This document shows positions 35,733 to 49,002 of a DNA stretch of 64,000 nucleotides, in pieces (the first letter of the stretch is position 1; every line of letters starts with the position of its first letter). The stretch spans positions 1 through 64,000 of the forward strand of contig CABXZD010000001.1 of NCBI GenBank assembly GCA_902516465.1, written 5' to 3'. Source of the DNA: an uncultured Pelagibacteraceae bacterium (GTDB taxonomy: Bacteria; Pseudomonadota; Alphaproteobacteria; Pelagibacterales; Pelagibacteraceae). A model generated the notes under the pieces. The model was not told the DNA's origin. It worked only from the letters and a program-made list of their open reading frames with translations, and searched no databases. The position numbers and the translations under genes are program-made.

Positions 35733-36407
35733 ATGGAAGCTGATATTTCGACCCAAGCTGTAGGTTTAGCCTCTAGTGCTGATTTTTCAATAATAAATTT
35801 ATTTGTTCGTGCAGACATTATAGTTAAAACAGTAATACTTTTGTTGATTGCTTGCTCCATTTACTCATGGGCAGTAATCATAGAAAAGCTGAAGTTATTT
35901 AAAAAGATTAATAAATCAACAGAGGAATTCGAGGCAAAGTTTTGGAATTCTAAGTCTGCTGAATCTTTTTATAATAACCTTCCTGCAAATATAGATGACC
36001 CCATGGCATTAGTTTTTAAAGATGCGATGCAAAATTTATTGAAAAAAAAATCTAAGATAGATTTAAATAACAGAATGACTACCCTGTTAGAAACAGGTAT
36101 TGAAAAACAAATGTCAAAAATTAGTAAAGGATTTACTTTTTTAGCAACAGTTGGTTCTACTGCACCATTCATTGGATTGTTTGGAACTGTTTGGGGTATA
36201 ATGAATTCTTTTCAATCAATTGCAATTTCAAGAAATACTAGTTTGGCCATTGTAGCACCAGGTATTGCAGAAGCTCTTTTTGCCACAGCTTTAGGTTTAT
36301 TGGCAGCAATTCCTGCTGTGATTGCATATAATAAATTTAATAATGACTCAATTAAGTATACTCAAAAATTAGAAAACTTTTCAAAAAGATTTCTTACAAT
36401 AATTTGA
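35733..36407 (+). CDS. tolQ: Tol-Pal system inner membrane protein TolQ
   Basis: This 224-residue protein has three transmembrane segments (residues about 20-43, 132-155, 170-195) and the TolQ/ExbB marks LATVGSTAPFIGLFGTVWGIMNSF near residue 140 and APGIAEALFATALGLLAAIPAV near 177. With TolR it forms the proton-driven motor that energises TolA and draws the outer membrane in during division. It opens the tolQRAB-pal-cpoB cluster. Confidence 0.96.
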   Translation: MEADISTQAVGLASSADFSIINLFVRADIIVKTVILLLIACSIYSWAVIIEKLKLFKKINKSTEEFEAKFWNSKSAESFYNNLPANIDDPMALVFKDAMQNLLKKKSKIDLNNRMTTLLETGIEKQMSKISKGFTFLATVGSTAPFIGLFGTVWGIMNSFQSIAISRNTSLAIVAPGIAEALFATALGLLAAIPAVIAYNKFNNDSIKYTQKLENFSKRFLTII

Positions 36408-36408
36408 A

Positions 36409-36825
36409 ATGGCATTTAAATTTAATCGCTCACCAAAAGAACCAATGAGTGAAATAAATGTTACTCCCTTCGTGGATGTAATGTTGGTACTTTTGATTAT
36501 ATTCATGGTTACTGCGCCTTTATTAACAGTAGGTGTTCAGGTTGATCTACCTGAAAGTTCAGCAGACTCTTTACCAGAGGAAGCAGAACCTCTTACTTTA
36601 TCTATTAATGCGAAGGGAGAAATTTTTATTCAAGAATCTAAGGTAGAGTATGAAAAAATTATCGCAAAAGTTTTAGCTGTCTCTAAAAATAGAACTGATA
36701 CGAGAATTTATGTAAGAGGTGATAAAACTATTAATTATGGAAGAGTATTAGAAATTATGGGTCTCTTATCTGGTTCTGGATTTACAAAAGTAGCGCTTAT
36801 TTCAGAGCCTTATAAAGAAAGGTAA
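36409..36825 (+). CDS. tolR: Tol-Pal system protein TolR
   Basis: This 138-residue protein has a short cytoplasmic tail, one transmembrane helix with the essential aspartate in EINVTPFVDVMLVLLIIFMV (residues about 14-35), and a periplasmic ExbD-like domain ending with YGRVLEIMGLLSGSGFTKVALIS. It starts one base after tolQ. It is part of the TolQR motor. Confidence 0.96.
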   Translation: MAFKFNRSPKEPMSEINVTPFVDVMLVLLIIFMVTAPLLTVGVQVDLPESSADSLPEEAEPLTLSINAKGEIFIQESKVEYEKIIAKVLAVSKNRTDTRIYVRGDKTINYGRVLEIMGLLSGSGFTKVALISEPYKER

Positions 36826-36830
36826 CTAAA

Positions 36831-37640
36831 GTGAATAGAAGTATATTTGTTTCTTCTTTCATTCATTTAATAATAATTATGATTACAGCAATGAGCTTGC
36901 CTTTTTTAGCAAAAAAACCAATAGATCTACCTCCAATTGTTTCTGTGGAGTTAATACAAATTACAGATAAAACAAACATTCCTTTTGCACCTAAAGCAAA
37001 AAAAATTATCGAAAAGATCAAAGATAAAGAAAAGAAATTAGTTTCTGAGCAAGCACCACCAAAAAAAGTTAAAAAAATTAAACCAGATTCAGTGCCTATG
37101 CCTGAGGATAAAGTTAAGAAAGTTGAGAAAATAAAAGAGGATAAACAAAATCCTGAAAAAATTGATAATGAAGTAAAGCAAGTCTCAGAATTTGAAAAAG
37201 ATGAATTGTTTGATCCAAATAATATTGCTGCTTTAATTGATAAATCAAAAATTGAAGAAGCTGAAACTATTAACAAAAATAATAAAATTACTCAGGATCA
37301 AGAAAAGAGTGTTGATATTTCTGGTTTATCTTTAAGTGAAGAAGATGCGCTTAAGGCTCAAATATTCGGTTGTTGGAGTATTCCTTTAGGATTGCCATAT
37401 AATGAAAATTTACTTGTGAGAATAAAACTTCAATTAAACCCTGATGGAACAATATCTCAGTCAGAAATATTAGACCATGCCAGAATGAATAAACCTGGCC
37501 AAGGTTTTTATAAAGTTTTGGCAGAAAGTGCTTTAAGAGCTGTGAAACTTTGCCAACCACTTAGAGTACCAACCACTGGATATGAGAGGTGGAAAGAATT
37601 GCAATTAAATTTCGATGCAAGAGAAATGTTGGAGGGATGA
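36831..37640 (+). CDS. tolA: Tol-Pal system protein TolA
   Basis: This 269-residue protein starts with GTG. It has an N-terminal membrane anchor (residues about 6-25), a Lys/Glu/Pro-rich periplasmic spacer with repeated VKKxxK-like units (about 55-115), and a C-terminal TonB-like domain from about residue 180, with FGCWSIPLGLPYNENLLVRIKL and SALRAVKLCQPLRVP. The spacer is much shorter than in E. coli TolA (421 residues), as expected in small alphaproteobacterial versions. Confidence 0.9.
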   Translation: MNRSIFVSSFIHLIIIMITAMSLPFLAKKPIDLPPIVSVELIQITDKTNIPFAPKAKKIIEKIKDKEKKLVSEQAPPKKVKKIKPDSVPMPEDKVKKVEKIKEDKQNPEKIDNEVKQVSEFEKDELFDPNNIAALIDKSKIEEAETINKNNKITQDQEKSVDISGLSLSEEDALKAQIFGCWSIPLGLPYNENLLVRIKLQLNPDGTISQSEILDHARMNKPGQGFYKVLAESALRAVKLCQPLRVPTTGYERWKELQLNFDAREMLEG

Positions 37641-37650
37641 TATTACTTAG

Positions 37651-38991
37651 ATGATAAGAAATTTATTTATAATTTTTTTTACAATTTTATCAACAAAATC
37701 TCTAGCTTTGATAGAAGTTGATATCACTAGGGGAAACTTAAACCCACTTCCAATAGCAGTATCACCATTATCAATTGATGAGGACTCAAGAAAAAGTTTT
37801 GAAAAAATTATAAAAAAAAAAAATATAGGTGCTGAAATTTCAGGTGTTATCGAAAATAATCTTATAACTTCAGGACTTTTTAATCCTTTGGATAAAAATG
37901 CCTTCCTTCAAGCTCCTGATATTGCGAATTTAAAACCAAGATTTGAGGACTGGAATTTAATTAAAGCTCAAGCTTTAATTACGGGAAAAGTTAATTTTGT
38001 AAATGAAAAATTGAGAGTTGAATTTAGATTATGGGATGTTCTCGCAGGAAAAGAAATGATGGCTTTAGCATTTACGACAGTTCCAAATAATTGGAGAAGG
38101 GTAGGACATATCATTACTGATAAAGTTTATGAAAGACTAACTGGAGAAAAGGGTTATTTTGATACGAGAATTATTTATGTATCTGAAGAAGGTCCTAAAA
38201 CTAGAAGAATTAAAAAACTTGCTATAATGGATCAAGATGGTGCAAATAATAAATTTTTGACATTAGGTAATGAATTGGTTTTAACTCCAAGATTTAATCC
38301 TACCAGTCAAATGGTAACCTATCTATCTTATTTTAGAAATTTGCCAAGAGTTTACCTTCTAGACATAGAAACAGGTATGCAAGAAGTAGTTGGAGATTTT
38401 CCTGGGATGACTTTTGCTCCTAGATTTTCTCCCAATGGTCAAAAAATAATTATGAGTTTTGCTAAAGATGGAAACTCAGATATTTTTACTATGGATTTAG
38501 AAAATAGAATAGTTGAAAGAATTACAAATCATCCTTCAATTGACACCTCACCATCATATTCTCCTGACGGCAAATTTATTTGCTTTAATTCTGATAGAAG
38601 CGGTTATCAGCAAATATATATTATGAAAAGTGACGGAAGCAATGTAAAGAGAATTTCTTTTGGTAAAGGTTTATATGGAACCCCTGTGTGGTCTCCAAGA
38701 GGAGATTTGATTGCATTTACAAAACTTCATAAAGGTAAATTTTATATTGGAGTAATGAGAGTAGACGGAAGCGGAGAAAGATTACTAACAGAAAATTTTT
38801 ATCAAGAAGCACCTTCATGGTCACCTAATGGTAGAGTTTTAATTTTTTATAGAGAAACAAAAACAGACAGTAAAGGAGAAGGATTCTCAGCTAAATTATG
38901 GTCTATAGATTTAACAGGCTATAATGAGAGGCTTGTTGGCACTCCTACAGATGCCTCAGACCCATCATGGTCAGCTTTATTAAGTAATTAA
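37651..38991 (+). CDS. tolB: Tol-Pal system beta-propeller protein TolB
   Basis: The 446-residue protein has a signal peptide (cleaved near residue 19), an N-terminal domain with [17 protein letters not shown] near 92, and a six-bladed propeller of WD40-like repeats, seen as [63 protein letters not shown] and a last DPSWS. It lies in the periplasm and binds Pal. Confidence 0.96.
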   Translation: MIRNLFIIFFTILSTKSLALIEVDITRGNLNPLPIAVSPLSIDEDSRKSFEKIIKKKNIGAEISGVIENNLITSGLFNPLDKNAFLQAPDIANLKPRFEDWNLIKAQALITGKVNFVNEKLRVEFRLWDVLAGKEMMALAFTTVPNNWRRVGHIITDKVYERLTGEKGYFDTRIIYVSEEGPKTRRIKKLAIMDQDGANNKFLTLGNELVLTPRFNPTSQMVTYLSYFRNLPRVYLLDIETGMQEVVGDFPGMTFAPRFSPNGQKIIMSFAKDGNSDIFTMDLENRIVERITNHPSIDTSPSYSPDGKFICFNSDRSGYQQIYIMKSDGSNVKRISFGKGLYGTPVWSPRGDLIAFTKLHKGKFYIGVMRVDGSGERLLTENFYQEAPSWSPNGRVLIFYRETKTDSKGEGFSAKLWSIDLTGYNERLVGTPTDASDPSWSALLSN

Positions 38992-39064
38992 CTAAATATT
39001 ATCTTGATTTTTAACTTGAAACATCTATCTAATTGTGAAAAAGTTAGAATAAGTAATATTGATC

Positions 39065-39070
39065 AAGGAG
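39065..39070 (+). promoter_or_regulatory. Shine-Dalgarno fixing the pal start
   Basis: AAGGAG lies five bases before the ATG at 39076. It decides between this start and an upstream in-frame ATT-type extension to 39004 with no signal peptide at its head. The ATG product begins with a perfect lipoprotein signal. Confidence 0.7.
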
Positions 39071-39075
39071 CAATA

Positions 39076-39555
39076 ATGAAATTAAACAAAATTCTAAAAA
39101 ATGCTTTTTTAATAACAATCGCATGTATTGCACTCTCTGCATGCGCTACTTCTAAGAAAACAACAGGACAAATGCAAGGAGATGTTTATACTGGAACAGA
39201 TACAGTCGAGTATTTAGCATCTGGTGTTCCTGATAGAGTTTTCTTTGCAACAAATGAATCAGTTTTAACTACTGCATCTAGAGAAACTCTAAGAAAACAA
39301 GCTGCATGGCTAAGAAAAAATTCTAACATTACTATAGTCTTAGAAGGACATGCTGATGAAAGAGGTACTAGAGAATATAACTTGGCACTTGGTGAAAGAA
39401 GAGCTAATGCTGCAAAAGATTATTTAATGACATATGGTATTTCCTCAGACAGAATTTCTGTGTTAAGCTACGGGAAGGAAAGGCCAGTCGACTCAGGATC
39501 TAATCCATTAGCTTGGTCAAAAAATAGAAGATCAGTGTCAGTAAAAGCAAACTAA
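39076..39555 (+). CDS. pal: Peptidoglycan-associated lipoprotein Pal
   Basis: This 159-residue outer-membrane lipoprotein has a signal peptide ending in the lipobox LSAC (Cys at residue 24) and an OmpA-like domain: VFFATNESVLTTASRETLRKQAAWL near 55, IVLEGHADERGTREYNLALGERRA near 88 and ISVLSYGKERPVD near 130. It binds peptidoglycan and TolB. The start was chosen by the AAGGAG at 39065 and the signal peptide. The cluster's only clear terminator follows. Confidence 0.96.
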   Translation: MKLNKILKNAFLITIACIALSACATSKKTTGQMQGDVYTGTDTVEYLASGVPDRVFFATNESVLTTASRETLRKQAAWLRKNSNITIVLEGHADERGTREYNLALGERRANAAKDYLMTYGISSDRISVLSYGKERPVDSGSNPLAWSKNRRSVSVKAN

Positions 39556-39567
39556 TTTTTCATATTT

Positions 39568-39606
39568 AAGACCCTTGAACATTAATTGTTTAAGGGTCTT
39601 TTTTTT
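39568..39606 (+). terminator. Intrinsic terminator after pal
   Basis: AAGACCCTTGAAC (39568-39580), loop ATTAATT, then GTTTAAGGGTCTT (39588-39600) form a 13-pair stem with one G-T pair, followed by eight T residues. It is the best rho-independent terminator in the window and separates tolQRAB-pal from cpoB. Confidence 0.92.
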
Positions 39607-39633
39607 GCCATTATTTTAATAATAACCTGAAAT

Positions 39634-40632
39634 ATGATATGTTTGCTAAAAAAATTTATTTTATCATTGGTGGTATTATTTAATTTTTTTTCTTTTACTC
39701 AATCATTAGCTGATAATCACAATTTTTATGAAATTTTAGAAAAACTTCAAAATGATGTAAAAACTTTAGAGAAAGCCGTTTATTCTGAAAGTATTCAACT
39801 AAATGAAAATTTAGATACAAATAATAATTCAATTAATAAGCCTAATAACAATTCCGAAGATGTTCTTACAAGACATCTGTTAAAGTTATCTGAAATTGAA
39901 AATCAGTTTCAAGAACTTACAAATAAATTTGAGGAAATTAATTTTAAATTAGACAAACTATCCAATAGAATTTCAAAAGTTCAAGCCGATAATCAAATGA
40001 GATTTCAAGATTTGGAAGGCTTAGCTTTGTCTCAACAAACAGGAAAAGTTTCAAAAAAAATAGATAATAAAGATAATGAGATACTTCCAGGCAGTTCTGA
40101 GCCTCAAGATTTAGGGTCAATATCTTATAATGATACAGCAACAAATGAAAAATCTCAAAAAATTCAGTCAGTAGATTCAACTGCTACAATTATAACTGAG
40201 ACTTTTAATTCAGAGGAAAAAATTCTTCCAGATGAGACTGCAGATAAACAATATGATTTTGCAACAAGTTTTTTAAAAGTAGGTGACTATTCAATGGCGG
40301 AAAGAGCTTTTAGAGAATTCGTAACTATAAATCCAAATCATGAATTAGCAGGTAATGCTCAATATTGGTATGCAGAAACTTTTAGGATTAGACAACTTTA
40401 CACCGACGCAGCTTCCGCTTATTTGGAGGGATATCAGAAATATCCAAAAGGTGAAAAGGCTCCAATAAATTTATTAAAATTAGGAGTATCAATGGTGCAG
40501 ATTGGGGAAAAAGATCAAGGTTGCAAAATGATAAATGGAGTTGAAAAACAATATCCTAAAGCTAATCTATCAGTGATTCAAAAAGCTAAATATGAGTCCC
40601 AAAAATTTGAATGCAAAAATCAAAATTCCTAA
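39634..40632 (+). CDS. cpoB: Cell division coordinator CpoB (YbgF)
   Basis: This 332-residue periplasmic protein has a signal peptide (residues about 1-27), a coiled-coil N-terminal part (about 30-130), a low-complexity linker and a C-terminal TPR block from about residue 205: YDFATSFLKVGDYSMAERAFREFV, NAQYWYAETF and QYPKANLS. It couples outer-membrane constriction to septal peptidoglycan synthesis in E. coli. It comes after the pal terminator, so it may have its own promoter in 39607-39633. Confidence 0.88.
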   Translation: MICLLKKFILSLVVLFNFFSFTQSLADNHNFYEILEKLQNDVKTLEKAVYSESIQLNENLDTNNNSINKPNNNSEDVLTRHLLKLSEIENQFQELTNKFEEINFKLDKLSNRISKVQADNQMRFQDLEGLALSQQTGKVSKKIDNKDNEILPGSSEPQDLGSISYNDTATNEKSQKIQSVDSTATIITETFNSEEKILPDETADKQYDFATSFLKVGDYSMAERAFREFVTINPNHELAGNAQYWYAETFRIRQLYTDAASAYLEGYQKYPKGEKAPINLLKLGVSMVQIGEKDQGCKMINGVEKQYPKANLSVIQKAKYESQKFECKNQNS

Positions 40633-41620
40633 GCTTCTAAAAATTAATTTAGATAATAAAAAAATTAGTCAAATTTTTAAAAAGTTTGAAAAATCTTTAA
40701 TCATTAAAGAAAACTTTATAGTGGCTGTTTCTGGTGGCCCGGACAGCCTTGCTTTAGCTTATTTAGCTAAAATTTACGCATTAAAATATAATCTAATTGT
40801 TAAATTTATAATTATCGATCATAAACTTAGATTAGAGTCGACTAAAGAGGCCAGAAAAGTAAAAAAAATTTTAAAGGATTTTTATATTGAAAGTAAAATT
40901 TTAACTTGGCGAGGCCCAAAACTAGATAAAAATACCCAAGCATGTGCAAGAAAAGAAAGATATAACTTATTATTTAAGGAATGTAAAAAATATGAAATTA
41001 GAAATATATTATTAGCCCATCATCAAGATGATTTATTAGAAAACTTTTTTATAAGAATATTAAGAGGTAGTGGATTAAAGGGTTTAATCTCATTGAATAA
41101 AAAAACTAATATAGATAATATAAATCTACTTAGACCATTATTAGATCAAAAAAAAGAAGATTTAATTTTTCTTTCAAAAAAGGTATTTAATTTTTTTGTC
41201 ATTGATCCAACAAATAAAGATGACAAATATCAAAGAGTAAAAATTAGAAATTTAATTATGGAATTAAATAATAACGGACTAGATAAAAGAAAATTAATAA
41301 AAACCATCGAAAATTTAAAAGACTCAGATTTTGTTGTTAACTTTTATGTGAATAAAAATCTAAAGAAAAATAGTTTTTTTTCATTAAAGAGTAAAAAATT
41401 AATTTTAAATAATGATTTTTTTCAACAGCCGTACGAAATAATTTTTAGGTCGTTCTCAGAGACTATTAATTCTATTGGAAAAAAATATTATCCACCTAGA
41501 GGAAAAAAACTGGATAGATTAATTAAAAATATCAAAAAAAATAGATCATTTAGGGCGACATTAGGTGGATGCGTCATTGAGAAGTGCAATCAAACAGTAA
41601 TTATCTCAAAAGAAGGTTAA
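40592..41620 (+). CDS. tilS: tRNA(Ile)-lysidine synthase
   Basis: This 342-residue enzyme modifies C34 of the CAT-anticodon tRNA-Ile to lysidine. The PP-loop [14 protein letters not shown] lies near residue 46, followed by [12 protein letters not shown] near 72, [10 protein letters not shown] near 116 and [27 protein letters not shown] near 132. It overlaps cpoB by 41 bases in another frame; this start is supported by family homology a few dozen residues later but an internal start is possible. The C-terminal domain is shorter than in E. coli. Confidence 0.92.
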   Translation: MSPKNLNAKIKIPKLLKINLDNKKISQIFKKFEKSLIIKENFIVAVSGGPDSLALAYLAKIYALKYNLIVKFIIIDHKLRLESTKEARKVKKILKDFYIESKILTWRGPKLDKNTQACARKERYNLLFKECKKYEIRNILLAHHQDDLLENFFIRILRGSGLKGLISLNKKTNIDNINLLRPLLDQKKEDLIFLSKKVFNFFVIDPTNKDDKYQRVKIRNLIMELNNNGLDKRKLIKTIENLKDSDFVVNFYVNKNLKKNSFFSLKSKKLILNNDFFQQPYEIIFRSFSETINSIGKKYYPPRGKKLDRLIKNIKKNRSFRATLGGCVIEKCNQTVIISKEG

Positions 41621-41682
41621 ATTATCTCAACATTATTCAATTTGTCACTTGTTTAATTGATAATAATTCTTATTTTATACGT

Positions 41683-43584
41683 ATGAGTATGAAAAATTTA
41701 GCTATGTGGGCTATAATAGTTTTTTTAACTATCGGGCTTTACAATATGTTTAAAAGTCCTCAATCAAATGTGAGAGCTGGAGATAAAGTAATTTTTTCAG
41801 AATTTTTAACTTCGGTTGAAAATGGAGAAGTTGTTAAAGTCGAGATACAGGGTAACAACATTAAAGGTGTTTATTCCAATGGTAATAACTTTACCACCTA
41901 TTCTCCTAACTTCCCAAATCTAATTGAAAAACTTTCTGAAAAAGGCGTTAGTATTTCAGCAGCTCCTATAGAGGAAAAGATGCCTTCTCTATTTGGAGTT
42001 TTACTTTCTTGGTTTCCTATGTTGTTACTAATTGCAGTTTGGATTTTCTTTATGAGACAAATGCAAGGAGGCAAAGGTGGGGCAATGGGATTTGGAAGAT
42101 CAAAAGCTAAAATGATGAATGAGTTAAAAGGTAAAATCACTTTTAATGACGTGGCGGGTGTTGAAGAAGCAAAAGAGGAAGTTGAGGAAATTGTTGAGTT
42201 TCTAAAAGATCCAAAAAAATTTAGTAGACTTGGTGGAAAGATACCAAGAGGTGCATTGTTGGTTGGACCTCCTGGTACAGGAAAAACATTACTTGCCAGA
42301 GCTATTGCAGGTGAAGCTGGGGTACCCTTTTTTACTATATCTGGATCAGACTTTGTAGAAATGTTTGTTGGTGTAGGAGCATCAAGAGTTAGAGATATGT
42401 TTGAACAAGGTAAAAAAAATTCACCATGTATAATTTTTATTGATGAGATAGATGCAGTGGGTAGAAGTAGAGGAGCAGGTTTAGGTGGAGGAAATGATGA
42501 AAGAGAACAAACTTTAAATCAGCTTTTGGTAGAGATGGATGGATTTGATACAAATGAGGGTGTTATAATAATCGCTGCAACTAATAGACCAGATGTATTA
42601 GACCCAGCTTTATTAAGACCAGGTAGATTTGATAGACAAGTTGTAGTTTCTAATCCTGATATTATTGGAAGAGAAAAAATTTTAAAAGTTCATGTAAAAA
42701 AAATTAAAATGGCACCCGATGTAAACTTGAGAACTGTTGCGAGAGGTACTCCTGGATTTTCTGGAGCAGATCTTGCGAATATCGTTAATGAAGCCGCTTT
42801 GCTTGCAGCAAGAAAAAACAAAAGGATAGTAACTTTAAACGAATTTGAAGAAGCAAAGGATAAAGTAATGATGGGTGCAGAAAGACGATCAATGGTAATG
42901 ACTGAAGACGAAAAAAAATTAACTGCATATCATGAGGGAGGCCATGCTTTAGTTTCATTTAATATGCCTAGTTATGACCCAATACACAAGGCTACAATTA
43001 TTCCAAGAGGAAGAGCTTTGGGTATGGTAATGAACCTTCCTGAAAGAGATCAACATGGTCACTCAATTAAATACTTAAAAGCTAGATTGGCAGTTTGTTT
43101 TGGTGGTAGAGTTGCTGAAGAAGTAATTTTTGGTAAAGACAATATATCCACTGGCGCAGGTGGAGGAAGTGGGTCAGATATCAATCAAGCTACACAATTG
43201 GCTAGGGCGATGGTAACTAAATACGGAATGAGTGAGGAAATGGGGCCAGTTGAGTATGGTGAAAATCAAGAGGAAGTTTTTTTAGGAAGATCTGTTACAC
43301 AAACACAATCAGTTTCAGAGGAAGTTGCTCAAAAAATAGATAAAGAAATTAGAAAATTGGTTGATGAAGGTTACAATAAAGCAAAACAGATTTTGACTGA
43401 CAAAATTGATGATTTACATAAAATTGCAAAAGCTCTTATTACTTATGAAACTTTGACAGGTGAAGAAATTGAAAATATTATCAATAAAAATATATATCCA
43501 GTAGACAAACAAGATTTAAAAGTTGAAGATGAAAAAGGTTCTGCTATGGGTGCTTTGGGACTTAAACCAAAAATAGTTCATTAA
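41683..43584 (+). CDS. ftsH: ATP-dependent zinc metalloprotease FtsH
   Basis: This 633-residue membrane protease degrades misfolded membrane proteins and regulators. It has two transmembrane helices (about residues 6-22 and 100-120), an AAA domain with Walker [14 protein letters not shown] near 195 and Walker [17 protein letters not shown] near 250, the SRH region, and the zinc site HEGGHALV near 416. A longer frame begins at 41584 but its first 33 codons overlap tilS and lack homology; ATG 41683 (or 41689) is preferred. Order tilS-ftsH-folP-glmM is typical for alphaproteobacteria. Confidence 0.97.
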   Translation: MSMKNLAMWAIIVFLTIGLYNMFKSPQSNVRAGDKVIFSEFLTSVENGEVVKVEIQGNNIKGVYSNGNNFTTYSPNFPNLIEKLSEKGVSISAAPIEEKMPSLFGVLLSWFPMLLLIAVWIFFMRQMQGGKGGAMGFGRSKAKMMNELKGKITFNDVAGVEEAKEEVEEIVEFLKDPKKFSRLGGKIPRGALLVGPPGTGKTLLARAIAGEAGVPFFTISGSDFVEMFVGVGASRVRDMFEQGKKNSPCIIFIDEIDAVGRSRGAGLGGGNDEREQTLNQLLVEMDGFDTNEGVIIIAATNRPDVLDPALLRPGRFDRQVVVSNPDIIGREKILKVHVKKIKMAPDVNLRTVARGTPGFSGADLANIVNEAALLAARKNKRIVTLNEFEEAKDKVMMGAERRSMVMTEDEKKLTAYHEGGHALVSFNMPSYDPIHKATIIPRGRALGMVMNLPERDQHGHSIKYLKARLAVCFGGRVAEEVIFGKDNISTGAGGGSGSDINQATQLARAMVTKYGMSEEMGPVEYGENQEEVFLGRSVTQTQSVSEEVAQKIDKEIRKLVDEGYNKAKQILTDKIDDLHKIAKALITYETLTGEEIENIINKNIYPVDKQDLKVEDEKGSAMGALGLKPKIVH

Positions 43585-43589
43585 ATTGA

Positions 43590-44639
43590 ATGTCTAGATA
43601 TTACACAAGGGCGTGTAATTTCTATTATGGTTCAAAATCAAAACTTCTAGTAAAACAGAAAAAAGCTATTCCATTGAATGGTAATAATGAAATTTCTTTT
43701 GATAAAATAGAAATTATTTCAAGAAAAACTCAAAAAAAAATTTCTTTAAAAAAGATCAATTCTCTTCCAAAAAATTTAAAAAAATTAGTAAAAAAGAATC
43801 TTAAACTTATTTCTAAAAAAAAAAAAAGTTTTGAAAATCTTAATTTTCGAAATAATCCAAATATAATGGGTGTTTTGAATATGACACCAGATAGTTTTTC
43901 TGATGGTGGAAAATTTAATAAATATAATTTAGCAATAAAACAATCAAATTATCTTTTTAAAAGTGGTGCTAATTTAGTAGATATTGGGGGTGAGTCTACT
44001 AGGCCAGGTTCTAGGCCTGTTAAGTCCAGTATTGAATGGGATAGAATAAAAAACGTTCTAAAAAAAATAAATAAAAAAAATATGGTATCATTAGATACTA
44101 GAAAATCAGAAATCATGGAAAGAGGTATAAATTTGGGAGTAAATTTGATTAATGATGTCTCTGGATTTAATTATGACAAAAACTCAATAAATATTATAAG
44201 AAAGTATAAGATACCATTTGTACTTCAGCATTCGCTTGGAAATCCTGATAAAATGCAAAATAACCCAAAATATAAAAATGTATTATTAGATATATATGAT
44301 TTTTTTGAAGAAAAGATTAAATTTTTTAGAAGTGTAGGCATAAATCATAATAAAATTATCCTAGATCCAGGAATAGGATTTGGAAAAAATTTGAAACATA
44401 ATATGACAATAATCAAAAATATATCAATTTACCATTCTTTAGGATTCCCTATATTACTTGGTATATCGAGAAAAAGATTCATTAAAGAAATATCGTTAGA
44501 CAATGATAGTTCTTTAAGATTAGGGGGAACTATTAGTTCAAGTATATTCGCAATGATGCAAGGTGTTCAAATATTAAGAGTTCATGATGTAAATGAGATA
44601 ATTCAAAGTATTAAAGTATTTAAAGAGCTAATTAAGTAA
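43590..44639 (+). CDS. folP: Dihydropteroate synthase
   Basis: The enzyme joins p-aminobenzoate and dihydropterin pyrophosphate in folate synthesis. The catalytic TIM barrel begins near residue 88 with IMGVLNMTPDSFSDGGKF, then LVDIGGESTRPGSRPV near 128, ISLDTRKSE-like VSLDTRKSEIMERG near 164, LINDVSGFN near 180, and PILLGISRKRFI near 288. The 349-residue length includes an 87-residue basic N-terminal extension, which many alphaproteobacterial copies share. Confidence 0.92.
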   Translation: MSRYYTRACNFYYGSKSKLLVKQKKAIPLNGNNEISFDKIEIISRKTQKKISLKKINSLPKNLKKLVKKNLKLISKKKKSFENLNFRNNPNIMGVLNMTPDSFSDGGKFNKYNLAIKQSNYLFKSGANLVDIGGESTRPGSRPVKSSIEWDRIKNVLKKINKKNMVSLDTRKSEIMERGINLGVNLINDVSGFNYDKNSINIIRKYKIPFVLQHSLGNPDKMQNNPKYKNVLLDIYDFFEEKIKFFRSVGINHNKIILDPGIGFGKNLKHNMTIIKNISIYHSLGFPILLGISRKRFIKEISLDNDSSLRLGGTISSSIFAMMQGVQILRVHDVNEIIQSIKVFKELIK

Positions 44640-44641
44640 AG

Positions 44642-45967
44642 ATGAAATACTTTGGTACAGATGGAATAAGAGGACCTGTCAATAGCAAAAACATAAATGG
44701 TGATATGTTTTTTAAATTTGGATTAGCTGCAGGTAAATATTTCACAAATTTAAAAAAAAAAAAACAAATAGCTATAATTGCTAAAGATACAAGACTTTCA
44801 GGTTATGCTCTTGAGCCCGCATTAGTTTCAGGGTTAGCTTCTGCAGGTATGCATGTTTATACACTGGGACCATTACCAACTAATGGTCTGGCTATGCTAA
44901 CAAAATCGATGAATGCTAATTTAGGTATAATGATAACAGCATCTCATAATTTATTTAATGATAACGGTTTAAAATTGTTTGGTCCTGATGGATTAAAACT
45001 GTCTGATAAAATTGAAAAAAACATTGAATATTTGATTGATAGCAAAGCTCAGAAACATTTTGCTAAACCTAAGTTTTTAGGTCGAGTTGAAAGATTAGAG
45101 TCAGGCACAGAAGAATATATTAAGATTCTCAAAAAAAAAATTCCACATAATTTTAAAATAAAAAATATGAAAGTTGTATTAGATTGTGCGAATGGAGCTG
45201 GATATAAATCGGCACCTAAAATACTTAAATCTTTGGGAGCAAAATTAATAGTTCTAGGTAATAAGCCGAATGGTTTCAATATTAATAAAAATTGTGGATC
45301 AACTTTTCCAGAAAAACTTAAAAAAAACGTAAAAAAATATAAAGCGCATTTAGGGATTTCTTTAGATGGAGATGCAGATAGAGTAATAATGTGTGATGAA
45401 CAGGGATCAATAATTGATGGGGATCAAATTATAGCAGCCCTAGCAGTTTTTTGGAAAAAAAAAAAAATTCTTAAAGGCGGGGTTGTTGGAACTTTAATGT
45501 CAAATTATGGATTAGAAAATTTCTTTAAAAGAAAAAAAATTAGATTTATTCGAGCAAATGTTGGCGACAGATATGTTAAAGAAATTATGCAAAAAAAGAA
45601 ATTTAATTTAGGTGGGGAACAATCAGGTCATATAATACTTGGAAAATTCGCAACAACTGGCGATGGACTTTTAGTTGCTCTGGAGGCTATTAAAGCATTA
45701 GATAAAAACGTAAAGGCTAGTAATTTTTTTAATGTATTTAAGAAAACACCTCAAAAATTAGAAAATGTAAACTTTGAAGAAAATGACATACTCCAAAAAC
45801 TGCCTGTAAAAAAAGCAATCAAGATTGCAAAAAAAATGATTAAAGGACATGGGAGAATTCTTGTAAGAAAATCTGGGACAGAGCCTAAAATAAGAATAAT
45901 GGGTGAAAGTCAAAACCTAGCATTACTAGATAAATGTATCAAAATTATAAAAAAAACAATAAACTAA
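44642..45967 (+). CDS. glmM: Phosphoglucosamine mutase
   Basis: The 441-residue enzyme interconverts glucosamine 6- and 1-phosphate for UDP-GlcNAc, needed for peptidoglycan and lipid A. It has KYFGTDGIRGPVN at the N-terminus, the phosphoserine loop GIMITASHNLFNDNGLK near residue 96, ISLDGDADRVIMCD near 240 and GEQSGHIIL near 328, then RKSGTEPKIRIMGE near 412. Two runs of thirteen A residues (44752-44764 and 45455-45467) lie inside the gene and stay in frame. Confidence 0.96.
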   Translation: MKYFGTDGIRGPVNSKNINGDMFFKFGLAAGKYFTNLKKKKQIAIIAKDTRLSGYALEPALVSGLASAGMHVYTLGPLPTNGLAMLTKSMNANLGIMITASHNLFNDNGLKLFGPDGLKLSDKIEKNIEYLIDSKAQKHFAKPKFLGRVERLESGTEEYIKILKKKIPHNFKIKNMKVVLDCANGAGYKSAPKILKSLGAKLIVLGNKPNGFNINKNCGSTFPEKLKKNVKKYKAHLGISLDGDADRVIMCDEQGSIIDGDQIIAALAVFWKKKKILKGGVVGTLMSNYGLENFFKRKKIRFIRANVGDRYVKEIMQKKKFNLGGEQSGHIILGKFATTGDGLLVALEAIKALDKNVKASNFFNVFKKTPQKLENVNFEENDILQKLPVKKAIKIAKKMIKGHGRILVRKSGTEPKIRIMGESQNLALLDKCIKIIKKTIN

Positions 45968-45968
45968 A

Positions 45969-48963
<2,995 letters not shown>

Positions 48964-49002
48964 ATTGGTTTATCTAATTAATATTATATTTTTTTCAATA
49001 TT

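Noticed and set aside
39004-39075. N-terminal extension of Pal
   Set aside because: It would hide the lipoprotein signal peptide; AAGGAG at 39065 supports ATG 39076.
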